From Bacteroidota bacterium (GTDB taxonomy: Bacteria > Bacteroidota > Bacteroidia > B-17B0 > Aurantibacillaceae), in NCBI GenBank assembly GCA_020403265.1, contig JADBXZ010000014.1, positions 62,001-126,000 of the forward strand: 64,000 nt of DNA. The letters are read 5' to 3'. The position numbers and the translations under genes were made by a program. The notes below the pieces were generated by a model that saw only the letters and a list, made by a program, of their open reading frames with translations, was not told where the DNA came from and did not search any database. Below are positions 62,218-64,000 of the stretch, one piece after another. The first letter of the stretch is position 1; every line of letters starts with the position of its first letter.

Positions 62218-64000
62218 ATGAGAGTATTTATTTTTATTGTCAGTTTTTTTCAACTGATTTTGTTATCAGCACAAAACGTTACCCAAACCATTAGAGGTCA
62301 AATTACGGATGAGGCCTCTAAATCAAGCTTGCCTGGCGCAACTATTATGCTTTTAAACGACAGTTTACCATTAGGTGCCATTACTGACCTAAATGGTGAA
62401 TTCACATTATCAAAAGTTCCATTAGGTCGTCAAACTATAAAGGTAACATACATGGGATATGAACAACAAATCATTCCGAACATAATTGTTACAGCCGGTA
62501 AGGAAGTAATTATTAATGTAACGTTAGTAGAAAAAGTTAATAATATAGATGAGGTAGAAGTTGTTTACGACAGAAGCAAGGATAAAACAGTTACGAATAA
62601 TGATATGACCACTGTCAGTGCCAGATCATTTAACATTGAAGATACTAAAAAATATGCGGGCGCACTGGGCGACCCAAGCCGTATGGCCGCTAATTTTGCC
62701 GGTGTAGTAGCAGGGAATGATAGCAGAAATGATATAGTTGTAAGAGGTAATTCTCCGAACGGTATGTTATGGCAATTAGAAGGGCTAAACATATATAATC
62801 CGAATCATTTTGGCTCGTTTAATAGTACCGGAGGTCCGGTTAGTATGCTAAATAACAATACCTTGGATAAATCAGATTTTCTTACTTCGGCCTTTCCTGC
62901 TCAATACGGCAATGCTACTGCAGGTGTGTTTGATTTGAGACTAAGGGATGGAAATAATCAAAAACACGAGTTTCTGGCGCAAATGGGCTTCAATGGCATT
63001 GAAGTTGGTGCTGAAGGTCCATTTTCTAAAAAATCAAAAGCATCTTATTTAATCAATTATCGCTACTCTACATTAGGGTTATTTCAAGCTATGGGCATCA
63101 ACTTTGGAACAGGCAATGCCACTCCAAATTATCAGGATATTAATTTTAAAATTAGCATACCTACAAAAAAGAACAATGGGAAATTCATGCTGTTTGGAAT
63201 TGGTGGCAATAGTACAATTGATTTATTGGGCACTCAGGTTGATACTAATTCTGTTGACTTTTATGGTGACCCAAAACAAAATGCATATCCAAGATTTAAA
63301 ATGGGCACAATTGGTGCAAGCTATCAACAAAACATAGGCGCAAAAACATTTTTAAAATTTACATTAGGCGCCACAGCTCAACAACAAAATTACACCACTG
63401 ATTCTATTGTATATAATGGTGTTAATGATTTGCTTATACCTTCATCTGAAGCAAAATTTTTTAATGCAAAATATAGTGGAATTTTCAATTTAACGCATAA
63501 GTTTAATTCAAGAAATACTTTAACCATTGGTGGCAATACTGACTATATAATGTTCGATTATTTTAATAAAATTATTTATGGCGGCGTTACAGACTATGTT
63601 TATGTTGACTCGAAAAATAATACAATGCTCTCTCAAGTTTATTCTCAATTTAAGCATCGATTTAACACTAAACTTAGTGCAAACCTTGGCGTTCATTTCC
63701 AACACTTATCACTTAATAATACAATGGCTGTAGAACCAAGAGCAGGATTAAAATGGAGTTTAAACTCCAAATCATCCATTAATGCCGGATATGGCATACA
63801 TAACCAAACACAAACAATATACAATTATTTTTTGCAAACAAAAACTGACCAAGGCATTACCTATTCAAATAAAAACATGGGATTTACACAAAGTCAGCAT
63901 TTTGTAATTGGATATGAAAACAATCTTACTGAAAATACCAGAGTAAAATTAGAATCATATTATCAATTACTCAACAATATTCCTGTTAACTCCTTCTCAT
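62218..64000 (+). CDS. TonB-dependent receptor, N-terminal part
   Basis: Not in the ORF track because it runs off the right edge; at least 594 residues. Signal peptide ~1-19 (LILLSAQ), a carboxypeptidase-regulatory-like domain ~24-105 (IRGQITDEASKSSLPGATIML in part), then a plug domain (NDIVVRGNSPNGMLWQLEGL in part, NPNHFGSFNSTGGPVSML) and barrel strands (AQYGNATAGVFDLRLRDGN in part). No SusD partner is visible yet. It imports substrates across the outer membrane using TonB energy; the substrate cannot be told from this part. Confidence 0.93.
   Translation, partial: MRVFIFIVSFFQLILLSAQNVTQTIRGQITDEASKSSLPGATIMLLNDSLPLGAITDLNGEFTLSKVPLGRQTIKVTYMGYEQQIIPNIIVTAGKEVIINVTLVEKVNNIDEVEVVYDRSKDKTVTNNDMTTVSARSFNIEDTKKYAGALGDPSRMAANFAGVVAGNDSRNDIVVRGNSPNGMLWQLEGLNIYNPNHFGSFNSTGGPVSMLNNNTLDKSDFLTSAFPAQYGNATAGVFDLRLRDGNNQKHEFLAQMGFNGIEVGAEGPFSKKSKASYLINYRYSTLGLFQAMGINFGTGNATPNYQDINFKISIPTKKNNGKFMLFGIGGNSTIDLLGTQVDTNSVDFYGDPKQNAYPRFKMGTIGASYQQNIGAKTFLKFTLGATAQQQNYTTDSIVYNGVNDLLIPSSEAKFFNAKYSGIFNLTHKFNSRNTLTIGGNTDYIMFDYFNKIIYGGVTDYVYVDSKNNTMLSQVYSQFKHRFNTKLSANLGVHFQHLSLNNTMAVEPRAGLKWSLNSKSSINAGYGIHNQTQTIYNYFLQTKTDQGITYSNKNMGFTQSQHFVIGYENNLTENTRVKLESYYQLLNNIPVNSFS

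Noticed and set aside
1-64000. tRNA, rRNA, CRISPR arrays, riboswitches
   Set aside because: No conserved tRNA arms (GTTCRANNC), rRNA blocks, evenly spaced direct repeats or known riboswitch cores were noticed by eye; a covariance-model scan was not possible.

Overview
The window is an AT-rich chromosomal segment of a Bacteroidota member. The evidence is two sets of PorP/SprF plus OmpA/PD40 proteins, several proteins ending in type IX secretion (T9SS) sorting domains of type A (PNPxxG-like) and type B (gliding-motility-associated), a TonB receptor with a CarboxypepD_reg-like plug extension, and promoters matching the Bacteroidota pattern TTTG-N17..19-TAnnTTTG. I cannot assign an order or genus from sequence alone. 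No rRNA, tRNA, CRISPR array, transposase or integrase gene was seen.

Layout. 1-1652: membrane proteins (DUF4153/4173 fragment, DUF1361, diacylglycerol-kinase-like). 1688-5486 (minus): EEP nuclease/phosphatase, methionine aminopeptidase, HAD protein, phosphoglycerate mutase, glucosaminidase. 5567-14967 (plus): prolyl oligopeptidase, T9SS-exported M14 carboxypeptidase, a 558-aa unknown, PpiD-like chaperone, TraB/GumN protein. 15192-22044 (minus) is an accessory island: DUF488 protein, RhuM protein, an 81-aa unknown, an MmeI-like single-chain restriction-modification enzyme, a ~940-bp gene-free block of nested repeats, and a PIN/DUF6364 toxin-antitoxin pair. 22259-28757: lipoprotein, TerC, a periodic Cys-rich small protein, CorC-type protein, TPMT-like methyltransferase, class III aminotransferase, fused MFS/spermidine synthase. 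28754-31708 (minus): OmpA/PD40 protein with a PorP/SprF protein. 31830-37872: tiny lipoprotein, orphan response regulator, YD-repeat-like secreted protein, DUF255 thioredoxin-like protein, RND/MacA-type adaptor, TsaB.

37998-50266 is a compact co-directional block with gaps or overlaps of a few bases: two tandem tail-fibre-like secreted paralogues, two type-B-sorted proteins, a PorP/SprF protein, an OmpA/PD40/CRD protein and a lipoprotein with a Pmp3-like end. It looks like a self-contained surface-assembly unit in which the PorP and OmpA proteins serve the type B cargo. 50263-53168 (minus): DUF4256 and a MacA/MacB-type pair. 53224-55141: cysteine desulfurase, ribosome recycling factor and a decayed DinB/YfiT remnant. 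55294-61958: a palindromic element, a small PH-like protein and two large T9SS type A proteins (an Ig-repeat protein and an amidase-CUB protein). From 62218 a TonB-dependent receptor runs off the window.

The most unusual DNA is repeat-related. A 166-bp structured repeat occurs twice (164/166 identical); one copy carries two clean insertions placed in predicted loops. A short palindrome family is found both in a MITE-like element and in frame inside the restriction enzyme gene, with covarying stem ends. A second copy of the restriction enzyme's C-terminal tail lies downstream, differing only at synonymous positions. All statements come from reading the sequence; no database search was run.
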